DNA of 64,000 nucleotides from an uncultured Collinsella sp. (GTDB lineage: Bacteria; Actinomycetota; Coriobacteriia; Coriobacteriales; Coriobacteriaceae), in assembly GCA_958403395.1 (NCBI GenBank), contig CATXXF010000004.1:8392-72391 (forward strand), given 5' to 3'. Below are positions 52,057 to 60,816 of this stretch, one piece after another (position 1 is the stretch's first letter; each line of letters opens with the position of its first letter). The translations under genes were made by a program, and so were the position numbers. The notes beneath the pieces were generated by a model. It worked only from the letters and a program-made list of their open reading frames with translations, made no database searches and was not told the origin of the DNA.

Positions 52057-54549
52057 ATGACCGCAACCGCCAGTCGAACCACCAACCGCAGACCCGAGCT
52101 TTTGGCTCCCGCCGGAGGGCCCGAGCCTTTTGCCGCCGCACTCGCCGCGGGGGCAGACGCCATCTATTGCGGCATGGGCAGCTTCAACGCCCGCCGCAAG
52201 GCAACCAACTTTACCGACGAGGCCTTTGAGCAAGCCTGCCGCGCCGCACATCTAGCCGGGTCGCGCGTCTACGTCACGGTCAACATCGTCATCAAGCAGT
52301 CCGAGATGGGCGATGCGCTGCAACTCATCCATCGCTGCTCCACGCTGGGCGCTGACGCCTTCATCATCCAGGACTGGGGTCTGTTCTTTGAGGTCAAGCG
52401 CACGATGCCCGGCATCGAGACGCACATCTCAACCCAGGCGAACATCCACGACGACCGCGGAACCCTTTGGTGCCGTGAGCAGGGCGCCGACCGCGTGACC
52501 CTCTCGCGCGAGCTCTCCATCGACGAGATTGCTGCCATCCACGACGCCGCGCCCGACGTTGACCTGGAGGTCTTTAGCCACGGTGCCATCTGCTTTTGCT
52601 ACTCGGGTCTGTGCCTGCTGTCGAGCTTTGCCATGGCGGGCCGCTCGGCCAACCGCGGCATGTGCGCCCAGCCCTGCCGCCTGCCCTACGAGCTGATCGA
52701 CGAAAACGGTCGCGCTCTCTCCCCCGCCGGCCGCGAGCGTGCGCTATGCCCGCGTGATACCAACACATCGCAGCTTGTTCGCCGTCTGTATGACGCCGGC
52801 GCCGCATCGCTCAAGCTCGAGGGCCGCATGAAGGCTCCCGATTACGTGTACTCCATCGTCGATGTGTATCGTCACGAAATTGACGACATGCTATCCGGAG
52901 CCGCCGTTGCCAAGGACGAGGAAGCCGCCCGCCAGCGCCAGCTCAAGCGCTGCTTCAACCGCGACTTTACGCACGCCTATCAGGACGGCACCTCGGGCGA
53001 CGAGATGATGAGCTATGAGCGTTCCAACAACCGCGGCCAGATCGTGGGCACGGTGCTGGGCAGCCGCCCGGCCAACCGCGATGTGCGCGGCCTCAAGTCC
53101 GACGACCGCCGTCGCCGCGCCGCCATCGCCCGCATTGAGCTGTTTGAGCCCATGGGCAAAGGCGACCTGCTGGAGCTTCGCCACGATAACGAGTTTGACC
53201 AGTTCCTGACCACCATTGCCGCCGATGATGCCGCCGCCGGTGACATCATTGAGTGCCGCGTGCCCCGTAGCATGCCCGAGGGCTGCCGCGTGCGCGTGAT
53301 TCGAAGCCAGAGCGCCATTGACGCCGCCGGCGCCGCGCTCAAGCGCGATGTGCTGCGCCGCCGAGCTGTTGACGTGTCCGTCGTGGCGCGCCTGGGCGAG
53401 CCGTTTACTGTCACACTCACCTGCTGTGACAACCCCGCGCTCACCGCCACCGCCACGGGCTTCACCGTCGAGGCCGCCAAGACCCGCGCCGTCGAGGCGG
53501 CAGACCTGGTTGAGCATGTGGGCCGCATGGGCTCCTCGCCCTTCGAGGCCGCGAGCTTTGATGTGGCGCTCGATGAGGGCTGCGGCATGGGCTTCTCCGC
53601 CGTGCACAAGGTGCGCGCCGCCGCTTGTAAGGCGCTGGAAGAGGCCATTCTGGCACCGTACGAGGAGCGCGCAAAAACGCTCGAGTTGCCGGTGCTCGAC
53701 AAATGTACGCGCCCCATGCCCAAGCACTACCGCGACGAGCCGCAGATCTGCGCCACCGTCACCTCGCTCGAGGCCGCCGAGGCAGCCCGCGCGGAGGGTG
53801 CAACGCGCATCTATATGACCACCGACGCGCTCGAGGCTGTCGGACTCTCCCCTGCCGATGCATTTGAGCAGGGTATCGTGCCCGTACTCGACGAGGTCTG
53901 CCGCGCCGTCGACCACGAGCGCGTCGATCCTTGGATCAATGCCGGAGCCACCGTCGCCGTCGGCAATATCTCCGAGCTCGCCGTAGCCGCTCATGCCGGC
54001 GCCACGGCCGAGATTCGCTCTTGCCTGCCGGTGCATAACACGCCCTGCATGGAGGCACTTGCCGAGCGCGGAGCCGGTGCGTTTTGGCTCTCGCCCGAGA
54101 TCACGCTCGACGAGATCGTCTCGCTTGGCACCGCCGCGCCCGCAGCCCTGGGCATCACTGTGTTCGGCCGCCCGCGCGTTATGACGAGTGAGCACTGCAT
54201 CCTGCAGGTGGCCAATGGCTGCATCCACGATTGCGCTAACTGCCGCCTGCGCGCCCGCAAGCTGTCACTCAAGAATATCGACGGCAAGGTCATGCCCGTA
54301 CGCACCGACATCCATGGCCGCTCTCGCCTGTACGACGCCTACCCCATCGACCTCACGCCGCAGGTTCCTCAGCTGCTCGATGCCGGCGTGCGTCGTCTCA
54401 TGGTAGACGGAACGCTGCTCGAGACAGATGAGGTGGGCCGTGCCGTCGCCCGCGTCCGTCGTGCCGTCGAAGCAGCACAGGCCGGCCGCAAGCCCGCCGC
54501 CCGCCTGCGCGGCGCCACCTCGGGCTGCATGTTTGCGGGAATTAGCTAA
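52057..54549 (+). CDS. Peptidase U32 family protein with C-terminal extension (RlhA-like)
   Basis: 830 aa. The U32 barrel begins ELLAPAGGPEPFAAALAAGA and has VFSHGAICFCYSGLCLLSSF near residue 170-190, with CAQPCRLPYELIDENGRAL and KLEGRMKAPDYVYSIVDVYR after it. A long middle region (about 320-560) fits DUF3656, as in RlhA, which acts in hydroxylation of 23S rRNA in E. coli. The C-terminal part has CILQVANGCIHDCANCRLRA, a Cys cluster. Whether it is a peptidase or an RNA-modification factor cannot be decided. A start near 52057 follows GAAAGGCAGG. Next gene is an RluA-type synthase 15 nt away. Confidence 0.9.
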   Translation: MTATASRTTNRRPELLAPAGGPEPFAAALAAGADAIYCGMGSFNARRKATNFTDEAFEQACRAAHLAGSRVYVTVNIVIKQSEMGDALQLIHRCSTLGADAFIIQDWGLFFEVKRTMPGIETHISTQANIHDDRGTLWCREQGADRVTLSRELSIDEIAAIHDAAPDVDLEVFSHGAICFCYSGLCLLSSFAMAGRSANRGMCAQPCRLPYELIDENGRALSPAGRERALCPRDTNTSQLVRRLYDAGAASLKLEGRMKAPDYVYSIVDVYRHEIDDMLSGAAVAKDEEAARQRQLKRCFNRDFTHAYQDGTSGDEMMSYERSNNRGQIVGTVLGSRPANRDVRGLKSDDRRRRAAIARIELFEPMGKGDLLELRHDNEFDQFLTTIAADDAAAGDIIECRVPRSMPEGCRVRVIRSQSAIDAAGAALKRDVLRRRAVDVSVVARLGEPFTVTLTCCDNPALTATATGFTVEAAKTRAVEAADLVEHVGRMGSSPFEAASFDVALDEGCGMGFSAVHKVRAAACKALEEAILAPYEERAKTLELPVLDKCTRPMPKHYRDEPQICATVTSLEAAEAARAEGATRIYMTTDALEAVGLSPADAFEQGIVPVLDEVCRAVDHERVDPWINAGATVAVGNISELAVAAHAGATAEIRSCLPVHNTPCMEALAERGAGAFWLSPEITLDEIVSLGTAAPAALGITVFGRPRVMTSEHCILQVANGCIHDCANCRLRARKLSLKNIDGKVMPVRTDIHGRSRLYDAYPIDLTPQVPQLLDAGVRRLMVDGTLLETDEVGRAVARVRRAVEAAQAGRKPAARLRGATSGCMFAGIS

Positions 54550-54564
54550 CCGAAAGGCTTACAC

Positions 54565-55224
54565 GTGAACGAAGAACCTCAAGTCCTTTACTGCGACGCC
54601 TGGCTCATGGCCATCGACAAGCCCGCCGGCATGATCGTCCACGGCGACGGCACCGGCGAGCGCACGCTCACCGACTACGCCAGCGACCTGCTGCTGGCGA
54701 TGGGTGACGGCTTTGCCGCGACCGACATGCAGCCGCTCAACCGCCTGGACCGCAACACCACCGGCGTGGTGTTGTTTTCGCTCGACAAACAGACGCAGCC
54801 CGCCTTTGACCAAATGGTCATCGACCACGCCTTCGAAAAGCACTATCTGGCGCTGGCCGAGGGCAAGATCGACTGGAACGAGAAGTTCATCGACAAGCCC
54901 ATCGCCCGCGACCGTCACGACAGCCGAAAGATGCGCGTCGGCGCCAGCGGCAAGCCGTCTCAAACTCGCGTGAAGGTGCTCAAACGTCTTAAGAGCCGTC
55001 GTGGCCTGCCCGCGCGCTCGTATATCGATGTCGAGTTGCTCACCGGCCGCAAGCACCAAATCCGTGTGCACCTGGCAAGCGAGCATCATCCCCTGGTTGG
55101 CGACGACCTGTACGGAACGCCGCGCCCCTGCGGCCTGATGCTCCACGCCCACAGCGTGTCCTTCACGCATCCCGTAACCGGCGAGCATATCTATATCGAA
55201 GCCCCCTGCCCCTGGGAGCCCTAA
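54565..55224 (+). CDS. RluA family pseudouridine synthase
   Basis: 219 aa from a GTG at 54565 with GAAAGG before it. The catalytic Asp is D62 in LNRLDRNTTGVVLFS. YCDAWLMAIDKPAGMIVHGD and the C-terminal LLTGRKHQIRVHLASEHHPL are typical. It has no S4 domain, so the short RluA/TruC-like group is likely. It probably forms an operon with the U32 gene, which would suit a shared role in rRNA modification. Confidence 0.92.
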   Translation: MNEEPQVLYCDAWLMAIDKPAGMIVHGDGTGERTLTDYASDLLLAMGDGFAATDMQPLNRLDRNTTGVVLFSLDKQTQPAFDQMVIDHAFEKHYLALAEGKIDWNEKFIDKPIARDRHDSRKMRVGASGKPSQTRVKVLKRLKSRRGLPARSYIDVELLTGRKHQIRVHLASEHHPLVGDDLYGTPRPCGLMLHAHSVSFTHPVTGEHIYIEAPCPWEP

Positions 55225-55261
55225 ACCACCACAATGGGGACAGGCACCTTTGTGGTAGTTT
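55223..55261. repeat. Palindromic repeat, family F, copy 1
   Basis: ACCACCACAATGGGGACAGG then CACCTTTGTGGTAGT forms a hairpin (ACCACAA/TTGTGGT). It overlaps the RluA-type gene's stop. Copy 2 is at 55514. Confidence 0.8.
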
Positions 55262-55292
55262 TGCCGCAATGGCTCAGCCGCGGTCCCAAAAC

Positions 55293-55349
55293 GTCTCGAT
55301 CTGTAACAGTTAGAACCCATTTTCCGGTCTATTTGTTATAGATCGAGAC
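55293..55349. repeat. Palindromic repeat, family G, copy 1
   Basis: GTCTCGATCTGTAACA and TGTTATAGATCGAGAC pair with one mismatch around 25 nt. Confidence 0.8.
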
Positions 55350-55373
55350 ATTCGAATCCCTCTCAAGAAAAAA

Positions 55374-55429
55374 TCTCAATCTGTAACACCTAGCCCACTT
55401 TTAACGGTCCAGTTGTTACAGACTTAGAC
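55374..55429. repeat. Palindromic repeat, family G, copy 2
   Basis: AATCTGTAACA and TGTTACAGACT bracket a similar centre (CCTAGCCCACTTTTAACGGT). It is a diverged copy of the unit 81 bp upstream. Confidence 0.7.
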
Positions 55430-55446
55430 AAAACCAGTAGACAACG

Positions 55447-55485
55447 AAAGCGGCAACGCCCGTGATGGACGTTGCCGCTTTTCTA
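55447..55485 (+). terminator. Intrinsic terminator downstream of the U32/RluA pair
   Basis: AAAGCGGCAACG pairs with CGTTGCCGCTTT over 11 nt and is followed by TCTATTG. It would also end read-through from the left. Confidence 0.7.
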
Positions 55486-55513
55486 TTGAGAAAACTACTC
55501 GGTTTCCGTTGCT

Positions 55514-55548
55514 AACCACCACAATGGGGACAGGCGCCTTTGTGGTGG
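55514..55548. repeat. Palindromic repeat, family F, copy 2
   Basis: AACCACCACAATGGGGACAG followed by GCGCCTTTGTGGTGG, nearly identical to the copy at 55223. The gap 55225-55574 is thus filled with repeats and a terminator and holds no gene. Confidence 0.8.
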
Positions 55549-55574
55549 CTTTGGCCTTAGCCCGTCCCCTGCTG

Positions 55575-56321
55575 TTAGACCGTGATGACGTTGTCCATTG
55601 CCCGGTACTTGGCGGGGACCTCGCCTGCGGTAATAATCGTTGCGTCGCGGAAGTCCGCGAACTTGACGGGCGCCACCATGCCAAATTTGCTGGCGTCCGA
55701 GATTACGAAGCGCTTGGCCGTATGGCGCATCGAGATACGCTTGACCTGCGCTTCCTCGATATCCGGTGTGGTGAGACCTTGCTCGGCGGCGATGCCATTG
55801 GAACCCCAAAAGCCGCAGTTGAAGTTATAGCGGTCCAGGGTTGCCAAGGCATCGGGTCCGACGAGCGCCTCGGTCTCTGGCTTGAGCTCGCCGCCCAGCA
55901 CAACGGTGCGCATGCCGCGCAAAGCGAGGTGCTGAGCGTGGAGCACGGAATCAGCCACATAGGTGACGCCCTCAAGGCGCGGAAGATGCTCGATGAGCTT
56001 GAGGGTCGTGGAGCCCGAATCGATATACACAAAGCTATCGGGCTCCACAAGCGCCGCCGCACGGGCGCAGATACGCTCCTTGTCGTCGTTATGGAGATCG
56101 CTGCGCTCGCTGATCGTTAGGTCGCGCGTCACGTGCGCGCGCTCAAGACTCGTCGCCCCACCGTGGACCTTGGCGATGCGGTGTGCGCGGTCGAGCGCCT
56201 GCAGGTCGCGCCGAATGGTAGACGCCGTCACGCCCAGGGTATCGGCAAGCTCTGGCACAGTAACCGAGCCAGCCTGCTGCACCATCGACACAATCGCATT
56301 GAGCCTATCTTCCGCTAGCAT
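55575..56321 (-). CDS. DeoR/GlpR family transcriptional regulator
   Basis: 248 aa. The N-terminal DeoR HTH is EDRLNAIVSMVQQAGSVTVP then LADTLGVTASTIRRDLQALD. The C-terminal sugar-phosphate sensor has FVYIDSGSTTLKLIEHLPRL, ALVGPDALATLDRYNFNCGF and VISDASKFG. Such proteins usually repress sugar operons until a phosphorylated sugar binds. It starts 3 nt after the oxidoreductase gene stops, so the pair is one operon and presumably autoregulated. Confidence 0.93.
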   Translation of the reverse strand: MLAEDRLNAIVSMVQQAGSVTVPELADTLGVTASTIRRDLQALDRAHRIAKVHGGATSLERAHVTRDLTISERSDLHNDDKERICARAAALVEPDSFVYIDSGSTTLKLIEHLPRLEGVTYVADSVLHAQHLALRGMRTVVLGGELKPETEALVGPDALATLDRYNFNCGFWGSNGIAAEQGLTTPDIEEAQVKRISMRHTAKRFVISDASKFGMVAPVKFADFRDATIITAGEVPAKYRAMDNVITV

Positions 56322-56324
56322 CGC

Positions 56325-57404
56325 TTACTCCTCCTCGGGGTACACGACTCCCCAATCGGCGCGAAGCTTGGTCATCAGCTCCATAACATCAGAAGCATAG
56401 CCCAGAAGCTCGCACTTCGAATCATCGCCGGCAACGGCCTTCTCCAGGTCGGCCATCTCGTAGCACAGAGCGTATGCCTCGGTGCCAGCGTGGACCTCCT
56501 CACGGCGACCGTCCGCAGTCCACACGATGGTCGCATGGTCGGCGCGCGGATACTCGTTGACCTCGATATAGCATTTGTCGAAGCTGATAACCGAACGCTT
56601 GGGCTGCTTGGAGTGGAGCGTAAGGCTCACCACGCCCAGCTGCTGCTCGGCGTTACGGCAGACAATGCCACTCGCGACGTCAACGCCGGTCTCACAGGTG
56701 TTGCCCAGAGAGACGACCTCCACGGGTTGACTGGCCATAAACAGGCGCATGACAGACAGGGCATACACGCCAATGTCGAGCATGGCGCCGCCGGCGAGAC
56801 TACGGTTGTAGAACCGGTTGGTCAGGTCCCCGTACTCCTTATAGCTGCCAAAGTTGAGCTGGGCGAGGTTCATGCGACCAAAGTCGCCCGCATCCATGCG
56901 GCGGCGCAGCTCCTGATACAGCGGCATGTGAAGCACCGTGGTGGCGTCCATAAGGACGACGTTGTGCTCGTCGGCGATGGCACGCGCCTCGTCGAGCTCA
57001 GCGGAATTGAGGGTAATGGCCTTCTCGCAGAGCACGTGCTTACCAGCTGCCAGAGCGGCTCGCAGGTAGGTGATATGCGTGTTGTGCGGCGTGGTGATAT
57101 AGACGGCGTCGATGTCCGGATCGGCGTAGAGGTCCTCGACCGTCTCGTACACCTTCTCGACGCCATACTGCTCGGCAAAAGCCTGGGCTTTGGAAAGCGT
57201 ACGGTTGGCGACACCCGCGAGCTTGCGGCCGGCCAGCGCGAGGGACTGGGCCATTTGGTTGGCGATAACACCGCACCCGATCACTGCCCAGCGAAGCTCG
57301 GGAGCCGTAAAAATGTCGTTTGGGAACGGCTGATTCTGGACCGAGGCAAACGCCGCCTTTGCGGCTGCCTCGGCGTCGAGCGGAGCCTGTTTGGAATCTG
57401 CCAT
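56325..57404 (-). CDS. Gfo/Idh/MocA family NAD(P)-dependent oxidoreductase
   Basis: 359 aa. The Rossmann motif is AVIGCGVIANQMAQSLALAG (about residues 40-59). LCEKAITLNSAELDEARAIA carries the EKP-like motif, here EKA rather than EKP. The catalytic region includes FNRSLAGGAMLDIGVYALSV. The family oxidises sugars, inositols or related polyols. Substrate unknown; coupling to a DeoR regulator points to sugar metabolism. Confidence 0.9.
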   Translation of the reverse strand: MADSKQAPLDAEAAAKAAFASVQNQPFPNDIFTAPELRWAVIGCGVIANQMAQSLALAGRKLAGVANRTLSKAQAFAEQYGVEKVYETVEDLYADPDIDAVYITTPHNTHITYLRAALAAGKHVLCEKAITLNSAELDEARAIADEHNVVLMDATTVLHMPLYQELRRRMDAGDFGRMNLAQLNFGSYKEYGDLTNRFYNRSLAGGAMLDIGVYALSVMRLFMASQPVEVVSLGNTCETGVDVASGIVCRNAEQQLGVVSLTLHSKQPKRSVISFDKCYIEVNEYPRADHATIVWTADGRREEVHAGTEAYALCYEMADLEKAVAGDDSKCELLGYASDVMELMTKLRADWGVVYPEEE

Positions 57405-57529
57405 GATGTGCCTCCTGAGTCATCGGAAGTCCTTCATTTCTAACAACCCTATAGTCGCACAATTGCGCGCGTATCTGCTCGTGTTTGCGTATTTATTTGC
57501 TTATCGGTCATTATTTAGCCATAGTTGGC

Positions 57530-57590
57530 AGATGTTTGCGCGGCTATGCGCATTGTCGCGCAAGGCTATGCGCGTAAATGCGCATGCGAC
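57530..57590. promoter_or_regulatory. Repeated TGCGCAT-type sites upstream of the oxidoreductase-DeoR operon
   Basis: GGCTATGCGC occurs twice and TGCGCAT twice within 60 nt, 130-180 nt upstream of the oxidoreductase start. They could be DeoR operators. The 508-nt gap 57405-57912 holds these sites, repeats and a terminator, and no gene. Confidence 0.4.
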
Positions 57591-57734
57591 GATCCTTGTG
57601 AAACATAAAGGGACGGAACACCAAAGCCCTAAAAGACAGACCCAGCTGTATTACTTCACCCCTCTGGGGGCATCAGACATCAAAGGATCGTCCCAAACTG
57701 CCGGCACATAGAGACTGTCCCCCCAACGACTGGT

Positions 57735-57842
57735 CATTTAAGTCTGTCCCCAATGAATGGTCGTCCCCAGCTGCCGACAGAAAATGAACGCCCCCAGGTG
57801 CCGGCATTTCAACGGCCACTCATTTAAGTCTGTCCCCAATGA
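57735..57842. repeat. Direct repeat pair near the rplX terminator
   Basis: CATTTAAGTCTGTCCCCAAT plus GA occurs at 57735-57756 and 57821-57842, 86 bp apart. Between them are further GTCCCC-type motifs. The CCCCA core resembles the family F repeats at 55.2-55.5 kb. Confidence 0.75.
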
Positions 57843-57852
57843 GTAGGGATAG

Positions 57853-57886
57853 AAAAAGACCCGGGTGCCGTGGCATCCGGGCCTTT
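57853..57886 (-). terminator. Intrinsic terminator after rplX
   Basis: On the minus strand GGCCCGGATGCC and GGCACCCGGGTC form a stem followed by TTTTTC, about 27 nt past the rplX stop. It ends the S10-side ribosomal transcript here. Confidence 0.88.
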
Positions 57887-57912
57887 GCTGGCAACTTGTT
57901 GTTGCGGGCAGC

Positions 57913-58218
57913 TTAGAACTTGTGGCCGCACTTCTTGCAGACGCGCAGCTTGTTCTTGCCGTCCTTCTCGTGACCGACGCGGGTAACCTTACCGCACTCG
58001 GGGCAGACGAGATTGACGTTAGAGGCGTCGATAGAAGCCTCCTGCGAAACGATGCCGCCCTGCTGGTTGGCAGCGTTGGGCTTGACGGCCTTCTTGACGA
58101 CCGAAACGCCCTCGACAACGACCTTGTTCTCGGCGGGGAGAGCACGCAGGACAACGCCCTGCTTGCCGCGATCCTTACCAGAGAGAACCTGGACCTTATC
58201 GCCCTTCTTGATATACAT
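57913..58218 (-). CDS. rplX: 50S ribosomal protein L24
   Basis: 101-aa assembly-initiating protein with a KOW motif: YIKKGDKVQVLSGKDRGKQG, then LPAENKVVVEGVSVVKKAVK. The tail has a CPECGKVTRV and CKKCG pair, a zinc-ribbon-like ending. Last gene of the S10-side block; rplE would normally follow. Confidence 0.97.
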   Translation of the reverse strand: MYIKKGDKVQVLSGKDRGKQGVVLRALPAENKVVVEGVSVVKKAVKPNAANQQGGIVSQEASIDASNVNLVCPECGKVTRVGHEKDGKNKLRVCKKCGHKF

Positions 58219-58231
58219 ATATCTCCCCTAA

Positions 58232-58600
58232 CTACAGGGTCTCGGGAGCGAGCGAGACGATCTTCATGTACTTCTTGTCACGAAGCTCGCGAGCGACAGG
58301 CCCGAAGATACGGGTGCCGACGGGCGAACCATCGTTGTTGATGACAACGCAGGCGTTCTCATCAAAGCGAATGTAGGAGCCATCCTTGCGGCGGATCTCC
58401 TTAACGGTGCGAACGACGACGCAACGGACAACGTCCTTCTTCTTGACGTTGGCGCCAGGGGTAGCCTCCTGGACAGCACCGATGAACACATCGCCGATGC
58501 CTGCATAACGACGCTTGGAACCGCCAAGCACCTTGATGCAGCGAATCTTGCGAGCGCCGGAGTTGTCGGCGACGTTCAGCATGGTTTGCATCTGAATCAT
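58232..58600 (-). CDS. rplN: 50S ribosomal protein L14
   Basis: 122 aa: MIQMQTMLNVADNSGARKIR, CIKVLGGSKRRYAGIGDVFI, FDENACVVINNDGSPVGTRI and FGPVARELRDKKYMKI. Highly conserved. 13 nt before rplX. Confidence 0.98.
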   Translation of the reverse strand: MIQMQTMLNVADNSGARKIRCIKVLGGSKRRYAGIGDVFIGAVQEATPGANVKKKDVVRCVVVRTVKEIRRKDGSYIRFDENACVVINNDGSPVGTRIFGPVARELRDKKYMKIVSLAPETL

Positions 58601-58718
58601 GGTAGATGTTCCTCCGAACTAAGAACCGAAGAGAGGTGCGCAGCCTTTATGCGGCCCGTGGTATGCAAGCCAGGCATACGCACATCTTCGGAAACGTACA
58701 AGTCGTAAGAGCGACTGC

Positions 58719-58979
58719 TTATTTAGCGCGCTCGACGACCTCGATGAGGCGCCAACGCTTCATCTTGGACATAGGACGGGTCTCCATAACGCGGACGGTG
58801 TCGCCCACGCCAGCCGTGCACTCCTCGTCGTGAGCGTGCAGCTTCTTGGAGCTGGTCATCATCTTGCCGTACTTGGGGTGACGCTTGCGCTCGGTGATGG
58901 TGACAACAATGGTCTTGGCACCGGAGACGGAGGTAACGACACCCGTACGGACCTTACGCGAGTTACGCGAATCAGTCAT
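58719..58979 (-). CDS. rpsQ: 30S ribosomal protein S17
   Basis: 86-aa OB-fold protein: RKVRTGVVTSVSGAKTIVVT, then RHPKYGKMMTSSKKLHAHDE and VGDTVRVMETRPMSKMKRWR. A 118-nt spacer to rplN contains small hairpins. Confidence 0.97.
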   Translation of the reverse strand: MTDSRNSRKVRTGVVTSVSGAKTIVVTITERKRHPKYGKMMTSSKKLHAHDEECTAGVGDTVRVMETRPMSKMKRWRLIEVVERAK

Positions 58980-58995
58980 GTTCTCTCCTTAGGTC

Positions 58996-59211
58996 CTACT
59001 CGGCGACAGCGGACTTCTCCGCTGCGATCTCGCGGGCGCGCTGCTCCGTGAGGACGCGAGCGATGTCCTTCTTCACGGTGTTGACGCGAGCGGTGTTGTC
59101 CAGCTGGCTGGTGGCCATCTGGAAACGAAGGTTAAAGAGCTCGGCGCGCATTTCCTTCAGCTTCTCAACGAGCTGAGCGTCCGAGAGCTCACGAATCTCT
59201 GCGGGCTTCAT
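58996..59211 (-). CDS. rpmC: 50S ribosomal protein L29
   Basis: 71-aa helical hairpin: MKPAEIRELSDAQLVEKLKE, then LFNLRFQMATSQLDNTARVN and KKDIARVLTEQRARE. Its ATG shares one base with the rplP stop (TAATG). Confidence 0.96.
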   Translation of the reverse strand: MKPAEIRELSDAQLVEKLKEMRAELFNLRFQMATSQLDNTARVNTVKKDIARVLTEQRAREIAAEKSAVAE

Positions 59212-59714
59212 TAGTTCTCCTCCTTGGCGGCGGCGGCGTCCTCAGCAGCCCACTTGGCCTCGAGAGCGGCCTCCTCAGCCATCTCCTTCTCGATGCGCTG
59301 CTCAGCGTTCTTGGCAGCAACAATCTTGGTCTTGATGGGAAGCTTGTGCTGTGCAAGACGCAGAGCCTCGCGAGCGACCTCCTCGGGCACGCCCTTGACC
59401 TCGAACATGATGCGGCCGGGCTTGACGACGGCCACCCACTCCTCGGGGTTACCCTTACCAGAACCCATGCGAGTCTCAGCAGGCTTCTTGGTGATGGGCT
59501 TATCGGGGAAGATCGTGATGTAGACACGACCGCCACGCTTCATGTAGCGGGTCATGGCAATACGAGCGGCCTCGATCTGACGGTTGGTGATCCAATGGGC
59601 CTCGAGAGCCTGGATACCAAACTCGCCGAAATGCAGCTCGGTATTACCCTTGGCCTGGCCCTTCATGGAGCCACGCTGCACCTTGCGGTGAAGAATACGC
59701 TTAGGGGCAAGCAC
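59211..59714 (-). CDS. rplP: 50S ribosomal protein L16
   Basis: 167 aa, about 27 longer than usual because of an acidic, Ala/Glu-rich C-terminal tail (EKEMAEEAALEAKWAAEDAA). The core LAPKRILHRKVQRGSMKGQA and RYMKRGGRVYITIFPDKPIT is canonical. GTG start overlapping the rpsC stop (TAGTG), with GGAGGGG in the end of rpsC. Confidence 0.96.
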   Translation of the reverse strand: MLAPKRILHRKVQRGSMKGQAKGNTELHFGEFGIQALEAHWITNRQIEAARIAMTRYMKRGGRVYITIFPDKPITKKPAETRMGSGKGNPEEWVAVVKPGRIMFEVKGVPEEVAREALRLAQHKLPIKTKIVAAKNAEQRIEKEMAEEAALEAKWAAEDAAAAKEEN

Positions 59715-60424
59715 TACTGACCCCTCCTCTCGGAGTTACGACGACGAGGACGGGAAGAGCCCTCGAGTGCAGGGTTGGGAACAGGCTGGCCCGGGAGCTT
59801 CTCGCCCAGGTAGATCCAGACCTTCACGCCGCAAGCGCCCATTGTGGTGCTGGCGACAGCCGTGCCGTAGTCGATCTTGGCACGGAGGGTGTGCAGAGGC
59901 ACGCGACCCTCGCGGTACCACTCACGACGGCCCATCTCGGCACCGCCGAGACGACCGGAGCACTGGATACGGATGCCCTTAGCGCCGGCCTTGCGGGCGG
60001 ACTGGACAGCCTTGCGCATAGCGCGACGGAAGGCAACGCGGCCCTCGAGCTGCTCGGCGATAGACTGAGCAACGAGGTTGGCGTCGAGCTCGGGGCGCTT
60101 GATCTCGACAACGTCGACGGAGAGCTGGCCCTTGGAGACGCCAGCGACCTTCTCGAGCTCGGTGCGGAGGGTATCGATCTCGGCACCCTTCTTACCGATG
60201 ACAACGCCGGGGCGAGCGGTGAGGATAATGACCTTCACCTTGTCGCCAGCGCGCTCGATCTCGACGCGGGAGACAGCTGCGCGGGAAAGACGCTTCTCGA
60301 GGTACTTGCGGATCTCGAGATCGTTACCGAGGGTCTTAGCGTAATCCTTCTCTGCGAACCAGCGGGAGCGCCAGTTCTCGGTGATGCCAAGACGGAAGCC
60401 GGTGGGGTAGACTTTCTGACCCAT
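59714..60424 (-). CDS. rpsC: 30S ribosomal protein S3
   Basis: 236-aa mRNA-entry-site protein with a KH domain: GQKVYPTGFRLGITENWRSR, VIILTARPGVVIGKKGAEID, and IQCSGRLGGAEMGRREWYRE in the C-terminal half. A basic tail ends it. Confidence 0.98.
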   Translation of the reverse strand: MGQKVYPTGFRLGITENWRSRWFAEKDYAKTLGNDLEIRKYLEKRLSRAAVSRVEIERAGDKVKVIILTARPGVVIGKKGAEIDTLRTELEKVAGVSKGQLSVDVVEIKRPELDANLVAQSIAEQLEGRVAFRRAMRKAVQSARKAGAKGIRIQCSGRLGGAEMGRREWYREGRVPLHTLRAKIDYGTAVASTTMGACGVKVWIYLGEKLPGQPVPNPALEGSSRPRRRNSERRGQ

Positions 60425-60430
60425 ACAGCT

Positions 60431-60802
60431 TTACGCCTCCTTTCGAGGAGCAACGACGACGGTGATGTGGGAAGTACGCTTCAGAATGCGAGAAGCGGAA
60501 CCCTTGGCGCGGGGACGGATGCGCTTAAGCGTCGGACCCTCGTCAACATAGGCAGCGGCGACAACCAGGTTGTCGGCACGCAGACCGTTGTTGTTCTCGG
60601 CGTTCGCAACGGCGGAACGGAGAACCTTCTCGACATCCACGGCGACGGCGCGGTCGCAGAAGTGGAGGATGTCGAAGGCCTGAGCGACAGGCTTGCGGCG
60701 GATCAGATCGACCACCAGGCGGGCCTTGCTGGGGGAAACACGCACGTACTTAGCGACGGCGCGAACCTCGGTGGCCTCAGTTTCAATAGACTTAGTTGCC
60801 AT
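60431..60802 (-). CDS. rplV: 50S ribosomal protein L22
   Basis: 123-aa tunnel-lining protein: AVAKYVRVSPSKARLVVDLI, RKPVAQAFDILHFCDRAVAV, then PRAKGSASRILKRTSHITVV. The loop sequence that contacts the tunnel is intact. Confidence 0.97.
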   Translation of the reverse strand: MATKSIETEATEVRAVAKYVRVSPSKARLVVDLIRRKPVAQAFDILHFCDRAVAVDVEKVLRSAVANAENNNGLRADNLVVAAAYVDEGPTLKRIRPRAKGSASRILKRTSHITVVVAPRKEA

Positions 60803-60816
60803 TTACGGTTAACCCC

